From positions 1-22,770 of the forward strand of contig CALBNV010000099.1 of NCBI GenBank assembly GCA_937896895.1: a DNA stretch of 22,770 nucleotides, given 5' to 3'. Below are positions 7,161 to 14,944 of this stretch, one piece after another. This stretch comes from an uncultured Bacteroidales bacterium. Lineage in GTDB: Bacteria > Bacteroidota > Bacteroidia > Bacteroidales > F082. Numbering within the stretch: the first letter of the stretch is position 1; every line of letters starts with the position of its first letter. The translations under genes were made by a program, and so were the position numbers. The notes beneath the pieces were generated by a model, which worked only from the letters and a program-made list of their open reading frames with translations, was not told the origin of the DNA and searched no databases.

Positions 7161-8180
7161 TCACGAGAAATCTTTCTCTTCCAGCTTTGTGAACACCTTC
7201 TTGTGTTCAAGGTAATGCTTGAACACTATGTTTTTCTGATAAACCTGTGATACTTTCGTGTGCTTGAGGGCTTTCCTTTTCTTTATCAGTATTGGAAGTT
7301 GTCTGTAGAAACTGAGATGTGCCCTTGTCACCGCCCAGAGGTCGGCGAAGCTGCCGCCGGCGAGAAATTTCAGTCCGGCGATCCAGTCGAGGCCGATTCT
7401 GTATGTGATTATCGGGAAAGTCTTGTAGTCGGGGAGGTTCTTAATGAGCAGCGAGAGGTTGTTGCGGAAGTTCAGGTATGTCTTTCTTGCTGACGACTTC
7501 GGCAGTGTGCCGCCGCCGATGTGATATACCTTGGAGCCGGGGCAGTACATGATTTTGTAGCCGTTGTTTTTCATGCGCCAGCAGAAGTCGATCTCTTCCA
7601 TGTGTGCGAAGAAACTGTCGTCCAAGCCGCCGAACCTGTGAAACAGCTCGGCTCTGACGAACATGCACGCGCCTGTCGCCCAGAACACCTCTTTCACGTC
7701 ATCGTACTGTCCGTTGTCTTTCTCTAACTCCTGGAAAACCCTGCCTCGGCAGAACGGATAGCCGTATTTGTCGATGTATCCGCCGCCGGCCCCTGCGTAT
7801 TCGAACTTGTCTCTGTCGGAGTAGGAGAGGAGTTTCGGCTGGCACGCGGCGATGCTCTCATCGCTGTCCATCAGCTCTATTATCGGCTCGATCCAGTGCG
7901 GAGTCACCTCTATGTCGGAGTTTAGAAGACAGTAATAGTCGGCTTCAATTTGGCGTAACGCGATATTGTATCCGGTGGAGAATCCTCCGTTGCTGTCGTT
8001 GATAATCAGTCTGATGTCGGGGAAGTTCTTGCGCATGAACTCCACGGAGTCGTCGGTGGAGGCGTTGTCGGCGACGATGACATCAGCCACGCCGGAGCTG
8101 TTCTTGATGACGTTCGGAAGGAACCTCTCCAAGAACTTGCGCCCGTTGTAGTTCAATATCACCACTGCCGTTTTTTTCAT
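7161..8180 (-). CDS. Family 2 glycosyltransferase
   Basis: This 339-residue GT-A fold protein probably transfers a sugar from a nucleotide donor onto a surface glycan or lipid carrier. It opens MKKTAVVILNYNGRKFL, with VADNAST at 36-42, GGFSTGYN at 65-72, and NSDIEV at 87-92 as the metal/nucleotide-binding DxD-type site. FFAHMEEIDFCWR at 190-202 is the usual acceptor-side acidic motif. It resembles rhamnosyltransferase-like GT2 enzymes; length fits the family and no membrane helices are obvious. It has its own -7 box and converges on the PEGA-barrel gene. The sugar specificity cannot be told, and it is not part of a visible polysaccharide cluster. Confidence 0.92.
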   Translation of the reverse strand: MKKTAVVILNYNGRKFLERFLPNVIKNSSGVADVIVADNASTDDSVEFMRKNFPDIRLIINDSNGGFSTGYNIALRQIEADYYCLLNSDIEVTPHWIEPIIELMDSDESIAACQPKLLSYSDRDKFEYAGAGGGYIDKYGYPFCRGRVFQELEKDNGQYDDVKEVFWATGACMFVRAELFHRFGGLDDSFFAHMEEIDFCWRMKNNGYKIMYCPGSKVYHIGGGTLPKSSARKTYLNFRNNLSLLIKNLPDYKTFPIITYRIGLDWIAGLKFLAGGSFADLWAVTRAHLSFYRQLPILIKKRKALKHTKVSQVYQKNIVFKHYLEHKKVFTKLEEKDFS

Positions 8181-8184
8181 GCTG

Positions 8185-8192
8185 CAAAAATA
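8185..8192 (-). promoter_or_regulatory. -7 box of the glycosyltransferase gene, nearly touching the ATG
   Basis: On the minus strand TATTTTTG is followed by only CAGC before the ATG at 8180. The transcript would start at, or within a base or two of, the start codon, implying a leaderless or near-leaderless mRNA. Confidence 0.7.
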
Positions 8193-8306
8193 GAGTTTTT
8201 TCCTTTATGGAAACATTGTTTTTTCAAAATCATAACAAATCATGCGCTCACAATTCCCAAACATCTGATAACCTGAGTCTGTTAAATTTCTAAATCACCT
8301 AAATGC

Positions 8307-8339
8307 GATTTGGGACCGGCTCGCGCCAAGCCCCAAATC
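8307..8339. terminator. Intergenic hairpin behind the GWxTD gene
   Basis: GATTTGGG (8307-8314) pairs with CCCAAATC (8332-8339), and GGC/GCC can pair inside. It lies 55 bp beyond the stop of the minus-strand GWxTD gene. There is no T run on that strand, so a role in termination is only possible. Confidence 0.4.
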
Positions 8340-8393
8340 AAAACAAAGTATGTGTGGTATGGTATGTTTAAAAATTACTCGATTTTATTTTGT

Positions 8394-9881
8394 TTATCTC
8401 GGATTGTTGTAGTAGTCAAGAGCTTTGTCGCCATACGAATCCGGCTCGACATGCTGGTCAACATTGTAGTCGTAGTAAGTGTCGTATGTTCTGTGATAAA
8501 TTTCGTTGGTCCACCTTGGGTTGTTGAGTTCTCCCACCGCGTTGGAGTGTATGAGTATGAAGTTGTTGGTCACGATGTCTGGTGCCATGAAGACGAACTT
8601 CTTGTTGCGTTGTGAGCCGAGTGTGTAGTAATGCCATATCTCGTATGGGAACGCGCCAGGTTCGTTGTAGCTTTGCACGATTCTGTCTGGGGTGCCGTAT
8701 TTAAGGAACACCACGCCTCTGTCGCTCAGGCAGCCGGGCAGGTTGAGGCCAGAGAATGATGCGTTGCATCTCAACACCTGCGAGTAGTACTTCCTCCATT
8801 CATTTTCAGGTTCAAGAGAGCTGCGGCTCGACCAGAACGTGTAGAAAAACTGCTGCATGGTTCTGAGGTCATCTGTCTTGAGAAGCTCTTCGGCGTATGC
8901 TCTTTCTACTTCTGTGGAGATGGCATAGCAGCTCTTGATGTATTTGCGGATGCTGTCGATGCTGGTGATGTTACCGCTGAACACATGTTCAACATTTATC
9001 GACGCAAGCACCGCATTGTCAACATGGTAGTTCTGGTTGCTTCTCTGGAAGAAGAAACGGTTGAACCCGATGATTTCGTTGTTTCTGTCGCGTGCTTCAA
9101 GCACGAGGTAATAGTTGCCTGTCGGAAGACTGCTGATGTCCATCGAGCCGAGAATCACTTCGGTGTCTTTGACATTCATCCTTTTCGACACGAAAAAGTT
9201 GGTGAGTTTCGTGCCGTTCTCGAAAGTGCTGATGTATGTGTTGAGAAGGTATTTCTCATCGGCACCGAGTTGTTTTCTGGTGTTGTAAATCTCGCAGTAA
9301 TATGTGAGTTTGCCGACTGTCTCAGGATAATAGGGGATCATCATCGGGATGAGGTCGTAGCCGTTCTTCGTGCATTCTGATTCGGTTGCGGCCTTGCTGT
9401 AGCTTTCAAGTCCTATGATGCTTGAGAAGCAGAGTTTTTCCGGAAAATCAACCGTGATGTCGCTTGTGACCTTGAACGGTCTGCCTGTCATGTCGTTTTT
9501 GTCTTCGAGGGTAAGCTCGATGCTGTAGGTGCCGTTTGGCAACTGATAACGTTGCATGTCCATGAAATATCCGCCCATAGTTGCGGTGTCATCGACAGCC
9601 GGACTGTTGAGCGTGTATTTGCCGTAGTTCTTGATTGACTCGCCTTGTTTGAAAAGTACTGTGACATCGACTGTGGCGTTGAATTTGCCGTCGGTGTTTT
9701 TAATGTATGTGAGGCTTTTTGTCTCAAAGGTGATGTATGTCTCGACGTATGGTGTCGCCTTGTCTCCCGGGACGTTGAAGGTGCTGTATGAAATGTATGA
9801 GTTGAGGGTCTTTCCCGTCTGGGCTTTCATCGCGAAACTTGCGAGTGCGACCATGCAAAGTAACATCAGTTTTTTCATCAT
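8394..9881 (-). CDS. Secreted GWxTD-domain protein
   Basis: The product has 495 residues, with a signal peptide (MMKKLMLLCMVALASFAMKA, cut before QTG). Either of the two leading Met codons may be used. Residues 25-290 look like beta-rich modules (for example LPNGTYSIELTLEDKND, LPTGNYYLVLEARDRNNE). The GWxTD domain is at about 330-470: FFYTFWSSRSSLEPENEWRK, then LSDRGVVFLKYGTPDRIV, then YEIWHYY. GWxTD proteins are widespread in Bacteroidetes and Acidobacteria and their function is not established. It has its own promoter 24 bp upstream, so it need not depend on the regulator gene behind it. Confidence 0.88.
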   Translation of the reverse strand: MMKKLMLLCMVALASFAMKAQTGKTLNSYISYSTFNVPGDKATPYVETYITFETKSLTYIKNTDGKFNATVDVTVLFKQGESIKNYGKYTLNSPAVDDTATMGGYFMDMQRYQLPNGTYSIELTLEDKNDMTGRPFKVTSDITVDFPEKLCFSSIIGLESYSKAATESECTKNGYDLIPMMIPYYPETVGKLTYYCEIYNTRKQLGADEKYLLNTYISTFENGTKLTNFFVSKRMNVKDTEVILGSMDISSLPTGNYYLVLEARDRNNEIIGFNRFFFQRSNQNYHVDNAVLASINVEHVFSGNITSIDSIRKYIKSCYAISTEVERAYAEELLKTDDLRTMQQFFYTFWSSRSSLEPENEWRKYYSQVLRCNASFSGLNLPGCLSDRGVVFLKYGTPDRIVQSYNEPGAFPYEIWHYYTLGSQRNKKFVFMAPDIVTNNFILIHSNAVGELNNPRWTNEIYHRTYDTYYDYNVDQHVEPDSYGDKALDYYNNPR

Positions 9882-9904
9882 TCAAATTTTTGTTGTTTCG
9901 GCTG

Positions 9905-9935
9905 CAAAAGTACGTCGCAACAAAAATTTTGTCAA
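9905..9935 (-). promoter_or_regulatory. Promoter of the GWxTD gene
   Basis: On the minus strand TACTTTTG (9905-9912) is the -7 box. TTG (9933-9935) lies 20 bp upstream in the -33 position. Confidence 0.65.
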
Positions 9936-10019
9936 GTGTTTTGCCACTGTATTTTATTGAAATATATGGAAGAAATCCTTGTAAATTATTGATATAAAGT
10001 AGTTTGTATGTCTGAAAAA

Positions 10020-11618
10020 TCAGTAGTTGATGGAACGTAGATAATTTGGTAAAAAGTGTTCGATGGCTTCATCGGTACCGAAAACCGACTTGATGTGGTT
10101 GCTTCTTTTGTTTGTGGAGCTATACGTGAGTTGCAGAAGCACGGCTGTTTCCAGGCTTGAAAACCCCATGATAGCGAGGATGATATAACGGATGTCGTTA
10201 GGTGTGAGACCGGGATGAAGTCCGATGATGGTGTGGATGAGGTTCGGGAAGCATTCGTTGAATTTGGCGGTGAGTGTCACGATTTTCGCTTTCGACAGTG
10301 CGAGACGCGGGTAGTCGCCGACAGTCTTGGTCATGATAGTCTTGCCTTCGAGCGAGTTTTTTATCTCTTTGAAAATCTTTGTCTCGGCAAAGACTTTGAA
10401 GTCATCGTCAAAGGAACGCGCTGTTGCCGCCGGCTGCTGCGTGACCTCAAGTTTGTGAGTTATCTCACTGATTATCTTTTCTTTATCATCAATGATTTTT
10501 ACTTTGTCTTCAATGACTTTATGGCTTTCGAGGTTCTTTTTCCTTAAAATCAGATAGGCGACGGCGACACATATTAATATTAGCAATGTGACGGCAAGCA
10601 CGACCCATTGTATGTTTGAAAGCAGGGCTGTCTCATCCTGTTTCTTGTTAATGTTTTCTTCGGTGAACTTGTCGTAAAGCGTTTCGAGTTCAAGTCTTAA
10701 CGGTGTCAGTCGTGCTTCCGATGATGTGGCTTTCGCCTGAAATTGGGCGTATATAAACTCGTTGTTGCGGTCACCGAGGTTGAAATACACGTCAGCGAGC
10801 ATCTCCGCCACTGTCAGTTTCATGTTTTGAGTGCCGTTGTCGAAACAGAATTTAAGGTGCGGCAGTGCTTCTTTGAAATTATTGGTGGTGTAAAAATGAT
10901 AAGCTGTAAAATAATGGTATTCAATGCTTTGTAAGGATTTTTGCGATATTATTCCATATATTGAATCAGCTGTTTTGTAGTCGGATATGTCGTAAAGTGC
11001 AATGCCTTTCCTGATGAGAATGTCGTTGATTTGTGTTTCTGTGAGGTTCTTGCGTCCCTCGGCGGTCTCGTAGTTGAGCAGCGCGATGTTTGATATGTGG
11101 CTTGTTTGGTACAGGTCGCCTGTTTTCAGCAGCACGTCGATTACTTCGTGCTGACGGCTTGCGTTCTCGAATTGTGTGAGTGAGTTGTTGTAGAAAAACG
11201 ATGCTGCTTTCACGCTGTTGGCTTTGCTGTAAAGGTCGCCGATGCTTTCGTATATCTGTCCGAGGCAGTGGAAGTCATCGTTGGTGGCGTCACCTTTTAT
11301 CGAGATGGCTCGTTCTTCCGCTTCAAGTGCCTTGAAAAAGTCATTTGCTGCTGTCAGAAACTCGTGTTTCTCGGCGTTATTAAGACCTTTTTGGCAGTAG
11401 ATTTCTGATTTTTTCTCAAAAAAAGCGTGATTTTGGGCGTATTTTGGAGTGCAACTGTCGGCAAAATGAGTTAAATTTTCGAGATATTCATCGTTTTTTG
11501 GAATGTTTTTATTAAAATTTTGCATGTCGTCAGGCATGGTGGGGCTGCTGCAATGTGAAAAGCCCAATGCGGTGATAAACAATGCGATGCAGATGATATG
11601 TGAAGATATTCTGTTCAT
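10020..11618 (-). CDS. Membrane-anchored TPR protein with cytoplasmic helix-turn-helix
   Basis: I place the start at the ATG at 11618. A TTG 12 bp upstream would be in frame but is part of the -7 box itself. The 532-residue product has an export signal (1-23), helical TPR-like repeats at about 88-290 in the periplasm, a single transmembrane helix at 336-358 (WVVLAVTLLILICVAVAYLI), a coiled coil (360-395) and a C-terminal DNA-binding region. There, LTPNDIRYIILAIMGFSSLE and the following Ser-Thr-Asn-Lys-Arg match the LuxR-like HTH of Bacteroidetes TPR regulators. The layout suggests an envelope sensor controlling transcription directly from the membrane. Targets are unknown; the neighbouring GWxTD gene is a candidate. 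Cys23 might be lipidated, but its context is not a good lipobox. Confidence 0.85.
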   Translation of the reverse strand: MNRISSHIICIALFITALGFSHCSSPTMPDDMQNFNKNIPKNDEYLENLTHFADSCTPKYAQNHAFFEKKSEIYCQKGLNNAEKHEFLTAANDFFKALEAEERAISIKGDATNDDFHCLGQIYESIGDLYSKANSVKAASFFYNNSLTQFENASRQHEVIDVLLKTGDLYQTSHISNIALLNYETAEGRKNLTETQINDILIRKGIALYDISDYKTADSIYGIISQKSLQSIEYHYFTAYHFYTTNNFKEALPHLKFCFDNGTQNMKLTVAEMLADVYFNLGDRNNEFIYAQFQAKATSSEARLTPLRLELETLYDKFTEENINKKQDETALLSNIQWVVLAVTLLILICVAVAYLILRKKNLESHKVIEDKVKIIDDKEKIISEITHKLEVTQQPAATARSFDDDFKVFAETKIFKEIKNSLEGKTIMTKTVGDYPRLALSKAKIVTLTAKFNECFPNLIHTIIGLHPGLTPNDIRYIILAIMGFSSLETAVLLQLTYSSTNKRSNHIKSVFGTDEAIEHFLPNYLRSINY

Positions 11619-11627
11619 TTTCGATGG

Positions 11628-11635
11628 CAAAGATA
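11628..11635 (-). promoter_or_regulatory. -7 box of the TPR-HTH regulator
   Basis: TATCTTTG on the minus strand, 9 nt before the ATG at 11618. It rules out the TTG at 11630 as start codon because that codon is the end of the box. Confidence 0.7.
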
Positions 11636-11687
11636 GTCATATTTTTTGAGAAAAGAAGGTGGTCAAGAAAAATTTTTCAAAAAAAAG

Positions 11688-11716
11688 TTGTGGCATTGAA
11701 AACTTTTGTATTTTTG
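11688..11716 (+). promoter_or_regulatory. Promoter of the serine tRNA pair
   Basis: TTG at 11688-11690, an 18-bp spacer, then TATTTTTG at 11709-11716, immediately before the first tRNA. The spacing fits the Bacteroidetes -33/-7 pattern. Confidence 0.75.
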
Positions 11717-11720
11717 CAGC

Positions 11721-11805
11721 GGAGATATGGCAGAGCGGTCGATCGCGGCGGTCTTGAAAACCGTTATACAGAAATGTATCGGGGGTTCGAATCCCTCTGT
11801 CTCCG
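11721..11805 (+). tRNA. tRNA-Ser (anticodon UGA)
   Basis: The acceptor stem GGAGATA pairs with TGTCTCC, allowing one G-U, followed by G as discriminator. The anticodon loop CTTGAAA carries TGA. A long variable arm (TACA-GAAA-TGTA) and the T arm GGGGGTTCGAATCCCTC complete a class II serine tRNA of 85 nt. CCA is not encoded. Confidence 0.95.
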
Positions 11806-11810
11806 CTGAG

Positions 11811-11838
11811 GAAAGCAACTCAAAGATGGGTTGCTTTC
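11811..11838 (+). other. Spacer hairpin between the two tRNAs
   Basis: GAAAGCAAC pairs perfectly with GTTGCTTTC across a 10-base loop. No T tract follows, so it may be an RNA-processing signal within a shared tRNA transcript rather than a terminator. Confidence 0.5.
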
Positions 11839-11859
11839 GTTCTGTAGAAGTAAAGCGTT

Positions 11860-11945
11860 GGAGAGATGCCGGAGTGGTCGATCGGGGCGGTCTCGAAAAC
11901 CGTTGAACGCATTGCGTTCCAAGGGTTCGAATCCCTTTCTCTCCG
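11860..11945 (+). tRNA. tRNA-Ser (anticodon CGA)
   Basis: The acceptor stem GGAGAGA pairs perfectly with TCTCTCC, discriminator G. The anticodon loop CTCGAAA carries CGA. The long variable arm (GAACGC-ATT-GCGTTC) and the T arm AAGGGTTCGAATCCCTT are clear; 86 nt, no encoded CCA. No separate -7 box is visible in the 54-nt spacer, so it is probably co-transcribed with the first tRNA. Confidence 0.95.
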
Positions 11946-11976
11946 CTTTCTTTTGATTTTTATGGTGTTAATAATT

Positions 11977-12009
11977 CCCCCTGGGTCTCGTGAAGGTCCG
12001 GGGTTTTTT
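11977..12009 (+). terminator. Rho-independent-like terminator after the tRNAs
   Basis: CCCCCTGGG pairs imperfectly with TCCGGGG and is followed by six T residues (12004-12009), about 30 bp past the second tRNA. Confidence 0.6.
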
Positions 12010-12189
12010 GTGGTTCTCATCGACACCGCCAACATAAACGTGGAGACATTTGAGAATGTCGGGCCGCGTTCCGACACGACGGGCATGGCTGAGACAAAAA
12101 TCAATCCAGATAACGAGATGGCGTGCTGTCTCACATTCTATTCCGAGGAAAGGGAACTGGTGTCGGATTCGGTGTTTGGGATGGTCTGA
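12010..12189 (+). pseudogene. Unidentified gene 3' fragment downstream of the tRNAs
   Basis: About 59 codons ending in TGA at 12187-12189 read as protein in one frame, including VETFENVGPRSDTTGMAETK and NEMACCLTFYSEERELV, with C/G-rich third positions like the surrounding genes. There is no start of its own; the frame runs back through the terminator and the tRNA, so it cannot be expressed as a normal gene. I do not recognise the family. It may be the tail of a gene cut off by an insertion or deletion next to the tRNA locus. Confidence 0.3.
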
Positions 12190-12273
12190 AAGAAGATGAA
12201 GACAGGATAACTTGCTGAAAATGTGTGCTTTGCAGGTTTTTATTTATTGTTTCATAAAAAAACATCAAACATG

Positions 12274-12303
12274 TTGGGTCATGGAAAATGTTTTGTAAAT
12301 TTG
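12274..12303 (+). promoter_or_regulatory. Promoter of the TIR gene
   Basis: TTG at 12274-12276, a 19-bp spacer, then TAAATTTG (12296-12303) running into CGGCG. It lies downstream of the longest possible ORF start (12223), so translation must begin later, at the ATG at 12400. Confidence 0.7.
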
Positions 12304-12399
12304 CGGCGTCGTTCCATTTGGGATTTTGTTCAACGGACTTCGCGAAATTCAGAAGGGCGGCGCGGAAAAAGTAAAAATAGAAGTCGCCTACAGAATCAG

Positions 12400-13533
12400 A
12401 TGTCACAAGAACGGCAATACAAATATTTCGCCTTCATATCCTATAATTCGAAAGATACGGAATGGGGAAAGAAGGTGCAACGAAAGTTAGAAGGCTACCG
12501 CATGCCGTCAACGCTCTGCAGCGAACACGGATGGAAACGCAAACCCCTCGAACCTGTATTCTTTGCCCCGACGGACATCCAACCCGGAGGATTGACTGCC
12601 GAATTGCAGGAACGGCTGAGGGCTTCGCGAAATCTCATCGTGATCTGTTCGCCAAATTCGGCAAAGTCGAAATGGGTTGGAGAGGAAATTGCGTATTTCC
12701 ATTCTCTGGGAAGAACCGAAAACATACATTTCTTCATTGTCGATGGAGTGCCGCATAGTGGGAATGAAGATACAGAATGCTTCAATCCTGTTGTAGAGAC
12801 CCTCGGTCTTCCGGAAATTCTCGGTGCCAACATTCATGAGAAAGTGAGTCCGTGGCCGTGGATTAACAAGGAACGCGCCTACGTGCAGCTCATCACGAAA
12901 CTTCTCGGTGTCGAGTTCGACAGCATCTGGCAGCGACATAAGAGATTGCTGATAGAAAAATGTGCGGCATGGGTGATAGGTGTTTGCGCTTTCATTGCTT
13001 CCGTGCTGGGAGTATGGATAAATAATCAGCCGGTTGATGTAAGCGTCAGGCTCAATGAAATGTCGGTTCACAACGATAACCTGCCTCCGCTCAAAGATGC
13101 CGTAGTGAGTGTGAGCCTCGAAAACGAAACGAAGACCGACACTGTTCCATCTATTGAGGCCGCGGCGATGTTCGCCAATATTCCGCATAAGGCAATGGGA
13201 AAGGAAGCGCATGTCACAGTGGTGTGTGAAAATTGGCTGACAACGGATACAACCATCACCTTAACCAAAGATTTTACGCTGAACATCGCCCGCGATAATG
13301 AAGTCTTCGGATATGTGTATTTCACTTTATATGACAACCAGACCCGGCCCATGCCAAACACCAAGGTTTTTCTTGATGACATGGAAGGAACAACCGATGC
13401 GAATGGCAGAGTGGAATATCATGTGCCTGTCGAAAAACAAAAGACCGTGTATCGGGTGTCGTCTGGCATTCCATTGCAAGACACCTTGATAGATGCGCCT
13501 TGCAGTAATGCAGCCGCTGTTTTTGCTCAGTAG
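12400..13533 (+). CDS. Membrane-bound TIR-domain protein with periplasmic C-terminal beta domains
   Basis: The ATG at 12400 follows the promoter and sits directly before the TIR domain, giving 377 residues. The TIR domain (about 1-175) has FISY at 12-15, PVFFAPTDIQPGG around 52-64, and SPNSAKSKWVGEEI at 84-97. Glu96, four residues after Trp92, is the candidate NADase glutamate. A transmembrane helix spans about 187-206 (IEKCAAWVIGVCAFIASVLG). Residues 207-377 would be periplasmic and contain carboxypeptidase-regulatory-like beta modules (PNTKVFLDDMEGTTDANGRV). Bacterial TIR domains commonly cleave NAD+ or make cyclic-ADP-ribose isomers in antiphage defence. Here the enzyme would face the cytoplasm and receive input through the envelope. 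The next gene starts 22 bp on, so they form an operon. NADase activity is inferred, not shown. Confidence 0.88.
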   Translation: MSQERQYKYFAFISYNSKDTEWGKKVQRKLEGYRMPSTLCSEHGWKRKPLEPVFFAPTDIQPGGLTAELQERLRASRNLIVICSPNSAKSKWVGEEIAYFHSLGRTENIHFFIVDGVPHSGNEDTECFNPVVETLGLPEILGANIHEKVSPWPWINKERAYVQLITKLLGVEFDSIWQRHKRLLIEKCAAWVIGVCAFIASVLGVWINNQPVDVSVRLNEMSVHNDNLPPLKDAVVSVSLENETKTDTVPSIEAAAMFANIPHKAMGKEAHVTVVCENWLTTDTTITLTKDFTLNIARDNEVFGYVYFTLYDNQTRPMPNTKVFLDDMEGTTDANGRVEYHVPVEKQKTVYRVSSGIPLQDTLIDAPCSNAAAVFAQ

Positions 13534-13555
13534 TTAATAATCAAACAATAGAACA

Positions 13556-14788
13556 ATGAAATCATTCAACAAACACATCCTCACGGCAGCCTTGCTGCTG
13601 CTTCTTTCACCGGCCTTCGCGCAGGTGCAGAAAGGCTATGTACGCACCGTGGGCCGCCCCGACAACCGCGAGGGCGAGCGCATCTCCGGCATCACCATCC
13701 GTGTGTCCGGACTTCATAACGCATTCGTGAGCGGTGAGAACGGCACATTCGAATTCAACCTCGGCGGTGACAAAACCGAATATAGGTTCACCAACATTCT
13801 CGACAACAAGTTCCAGTACGAGCTTCAGGAGAAGGAGCTTCTCGGACGCAAGGAGCCTGTCTCTGCCACCGTGGAGAAGGAGATTGTGATGGTTTCGCTG
13901 AAGGAGAAGCAGGCCATCGAGAACAAGAAGCGCGAGCAGATCGAAAACCAGTACCAACTCGACCTGAAACGCCTTGAAGACCAGTTAGGACAGGAAAAGA
14001 TAACGATAGAGAAGTACCGCGAGGAGCTGCAGACTTTGCAGGAGGCTTTCGATAAGCGCGACATGCTGATAACCGACCTGACCGAGCATTTCGCCGGCAT
14101 CGACTATGCGAAGCTCAGCGATGAGCAGGCAAGGATAAGTGCCCTGCTTGAGGACGGCGACCTGCTTACCGCCGACTCGATACTCAACGCGAAGGGCGAT
14201 GTGGCGAAGCGCGTGAAGGAGCTTCTGGCCTTCCGCGCGGAGAACACGGCACAGCAGGAAATCCTGAACAAGAAGATTGAGGACGAACGCGCCGGCACCG
14301 CCGACCTGATGCAGGACTGCGAATCGAAGTTCCTGATATTCGAGCAGCAGCACCAAAACGATTCTGCCGCCCGTTATCTCGAACTGTTGGTCTCGTTGGA
14401 CACGGCGAATGTAGAGAACCTGAACCGCACAGGTAAGTTTATCAGTGAATACATGGCCCGATATGACAAAGCCCTCGAATACTTTGACCGAGCCTTAAGG
14501 AATGCCCAAAGGCAATATGGCGAAGAGCATCCCGATGTGGCTAAGAGTTATAACAATATCGGTGAGGTGTACGATAAACAAGGCGACTATGCCAAGGCTA
14601 TGGAAAACTATTGCACCGCATACCAAATACGTCACTCGATATTGGGTGCCGACCATCCTAAGACTCAAGATGTCGCCAATAATATCGAAAAGACCTACGG
14701 AAAGCTGAAGGAGAACCCGACCGAGGATTCGGAGAAAGCCATTCGGCTGTACGAGCAGTGGAAAGAGCAATACGGCGGTGAGAAATAA
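13556..14788 (+). CDS. Periplasmic coiled-coil/TPR protein, partner of the TIR protein
   Basis: This 410-residue protein has a signal peptide (1-22, LLLLLSPAFA, then QVQKG). A carboxypeptidase-regulatory-like beta domain covers about 25-110 (ISGITIRVSGLHNAFVSGEN). A long charged coiled coil lies at about 115-170. TPR repeats follow at about 296-380, of the kinesin-light-chain style (YDKALEYFDRALRNAQRQYG, EEHPDVAKSYNNIGEVYDKQ). With no membrane helix it should be periplasmic, on the same side as the C-terminal half of the TIR protein. TPR scaffolds usually bind proteins, so it may sense or transmit an envelope signal. It is 22 bp behind the TIR gene. Assignment to domain families is solid; the partnership is inferred. 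Confidence 0.88.
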   Translation: MKSFNKHILTAALLLLLSPAFAQVQKGYVRTVGRPDNREGERISGITIRVSGLHNAFVSGENGTFEFNLGGDKTEYRFTNILDNKFQYELQEKELLGRKEPVSATVEKEIVMVSLKEKQAIENKKREQIENQYQLDLKRLEDQLGQEKITIEKYREELQTLQEAFDKRDMLITDLTEHFAGIDYAKLSDEQARISALLEDGDLLTADSILNAKGDVAKRVKELLAFRAENTAQQEILNKKIEDERAGTADLMQDCESKFLIFEQQHQNDSAARYLELLVSLDTANVENLNRTGKFISEYMARYDKALEYFDRALRNAQRQYGEEHPDVAKSYNNIGEVYDKQGDYAKAMENYCTAYQIRHSILGADHPKTQDVANNIEKTYGKLKENPTEDSEKAIRLYEQWKEQYGGEK

Positions 14789-14821
14789 ATCGTTGTAAGA
14801 CCATTATGGTGAACTAACTAA

Positions 14822-14926
14822 TTATTAAGTGGCTATGAAAATGCTTTGGAACACTTCCTTCGCGCCGAAGAATCACACCAAGAACTTGTGCCCTTGGATG
14901 GTGTTACTTTTCCTCTGCATCAGTAA
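14822..14926 (+). pseudogene. TPR-gene 3' remnant
   Basis: One frame between the stops at 14819-14821 and 14924-14926 reads GYENALEHFLRAEESHQELV followed by PLDGVTFPLHQ, a recognisable TPR helix pair. There is no plausible start in that frame. It is probably the tail of a second TPR gene lost from this position. A 32-codon ORF in another frame (14835-14933) starts with ATG but reads less like protein. Confidence 0.45.
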
Positions 14927-14944
14927 GATATAATTTTTAACAAT

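Noticed and set aside
11619..11630. TTG start for the TPR-HTH regulator
   Set aside because: The TTG is the end of the TATCTTTG promoter box, so it cannot be within the transcript.
12223..12399. Upstream extension of the TIR gene (59 extra codons)
   Set aside because: The promoter -7 box lies at 12296-12303 inside this stretch and the added residues are basic and low in protein character. The ATG at 12400 starts the TIR domain directly.
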